6,021 nt of DNA from Clostridiales bacterium (GTDB lineage: Bacteria; Bacillota; Clostridia; Tissierellales; Sedimentibacteraceae). Below the pieces are notes generated by a model. That model ran no database searches, was not told the origin of the DNA, and worked only from the letters and a program-made list of their open reading frames with translations. Of the stretch, positions 5,452-6,021 are shown piece by piece. The stretch lies in assembly GCA_003483345.1 (NCBI GenBank), contig DMWH01000063.1, positions 241-6,261 on the forward strand, read 5' to 3'. Within the stretch, counting starts at the first letter, position 1, and each line of letters starts with the position of its first letter. Made by a program: the position numbers and the translations under genes.

Positions 5452-6021
5452 ATGGAAGATAAATATATAAATAAAAAAATAGTAACCGTGGTTATCGTTA
5501 GTTACAATAATTCTGAGGTTTTGATTAATTGCTTAAATTCAATTTATCAATATAACGATATTGGTGATAGTTTAGAAGTAATTGTTGTTGACAATAGTGA
5601 AAATTTAGATATATATAATTTAATAAAAAATATTTATAAGAATGTTATTGTAATTAAAAATAATAATATGGGATTTGGCCAAGCAAATAATATAGGTGCA
5701 AAATTAGCACAAGGAAAATATTTAATTTTTCTAAACCCTGATACATTATTAATTGAACCGATTTTTCTTTTTGCAATAAAAAAATTTGAAGAATATAATA
5801 ATCTAGCGTTATTTGGTGTAAAACTTTTAAGTGTCGATTTGAAATCAAACATGTCTTTTGGTTTTATTGATAAATTTTCATTATTTTATGGTCAATTAAA
5901 TAAAATTTTGAATAAATATAATATATTTTTAAATAATATGATGTATATTTCTGGTGCAAATATATTTATTAAAAAAAGTGAATTTATTAAAGCAGGCATG
6001 TTTGATGAAAATATTTTTATG
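5452..6021 (+). CDS. Rhamnosyltransferase-like family 2 glycosyltransferase, N-terminal part (partial)
   Basis: The frame opens at ATG 5452 and runs off the window after 190 codons. The start lies 2 bases after the previous stop, with AAAAAGG at 5438-5444 as ribosome site 7 bases before it. Seen: VTVVIVSYNN at 11-20, VIVVDNS at 43-49, NNMGFGQANNIGA at 71-83, the DXD-equivalent FLNPDT at 93-98, and SGANIFIKKSEF from 167 leading into AGMFDENIF. The GFG-x-ANNIG and NPD signatures mark the WbbL/RfbF-like GT2 subgroup, often annotated as rhamnosyltransferase, although donors vary. The window ends about where the family's catalytic ED motif should follow FDE-x-x-F. It is extremely A+T-rich (only 5 G/C in 5881-5940), yet the domain motifs are intact, so it looks functional as far as visible. 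Confidence 0.85.
   Translation, partial: MEDKYINKKIVTVVIVSYNNSEVLINCLNSIYQYNDIGDSLEVIVVDNSENLDIYNLIKNIYKNVIVIKNNNMGFGQANNIGAKLAQGKYLIFLNPDTLLIEPIFLFAIKKFEEYNNLALFGVKLLSVDLKSNMSFGFIDKFSLFYGQLNKILNKYNIFLNNMMYISGANIFIKKSEFIKAGMFDENIFM

Noticed and set aside
4177..5852. Reverse-strand open frames at 4177-4398, 5634-5852 and 5654-5848
   Set aside because: They are antisense to the epimerase and the last glycosyltransferase. The latter two overlap each other in different frames in very A+T-rich DNA and have no recognisable protein features.

Overview
The window is an internal piece of a bacterial surface-polysaccharide (capsule, exopolysaccharide or O-antigen type) biosynthesis cluster. All recognisable genes lie on the + strand and are tightly packed, with overlaps or gaps of at most about 30 bases after the first gene junction. 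Low G+C, strong purine-rich ribosome binding sites (a perfect AGGAGG before the epimerase gene) and the style of the initiating sugar transferase suggest a low-GC Bacillota (Clostridia-like) host. That is a weak inference, because such clusters move between phyla.

Layout: (1) the last 50 codons of a polyprenyl-phosphate sugar-1-phosphate transferase, 2-154; (2) a 62-base spacer holding a possible 11-codon mini-ORF whose stop overlaps the next start; (3) a WbuB-like family-4 glycosyltransferase, 217-1431; (4) three sugar-nucleotide enzymes: an inverting UDP-GlcNAc 4,6-dehydratase of the CapE/FnlA/WbvB type (1424-2449), an RmlD-like 4-ketoreductase (2446-3300) and a WecB-like non-hydrolysing 2-epimerase (3313-4446); (5) a family-2 glycosyltransferase, 4475-5449; (6) the first 190 codons of a second, rhamnosyltransferase-like family-2 glycosyltransferase, 5452 to the window end.

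How they work together: the sugar transferase loads the first sugar phosphate onto undecaprenyl phosphate. The three-enzyme cassette converts UDP-GlcNAc to a UDP-activated 2-acetamido-2,6-dideoxy-L-hexose, and the glycosyltransferases extend the lipid-linked unit. The middle enzyme is a short RmlD-like reductase without the C-terminal cupin of CapF/FnlB/WbjC. The cassette therefore reads better as the L-rhamnosamine/L-quinovosamine branch (WbvB-WbvR-WbvD; FnlA-QnlA-QnlB) than as the L-fucosamine branch.

Composition is mosaic: the three sugar-nucleotide genes are clearly richer in G+C than the glycosyltransferase genes, and the last gene is extremely A+T-rich. I see no RNA genes, CRISPR arrays, insertion sequences or convincing promoters. 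No stretch over 300 bases is without a gene, and nothing points to a wholly new kind of system.
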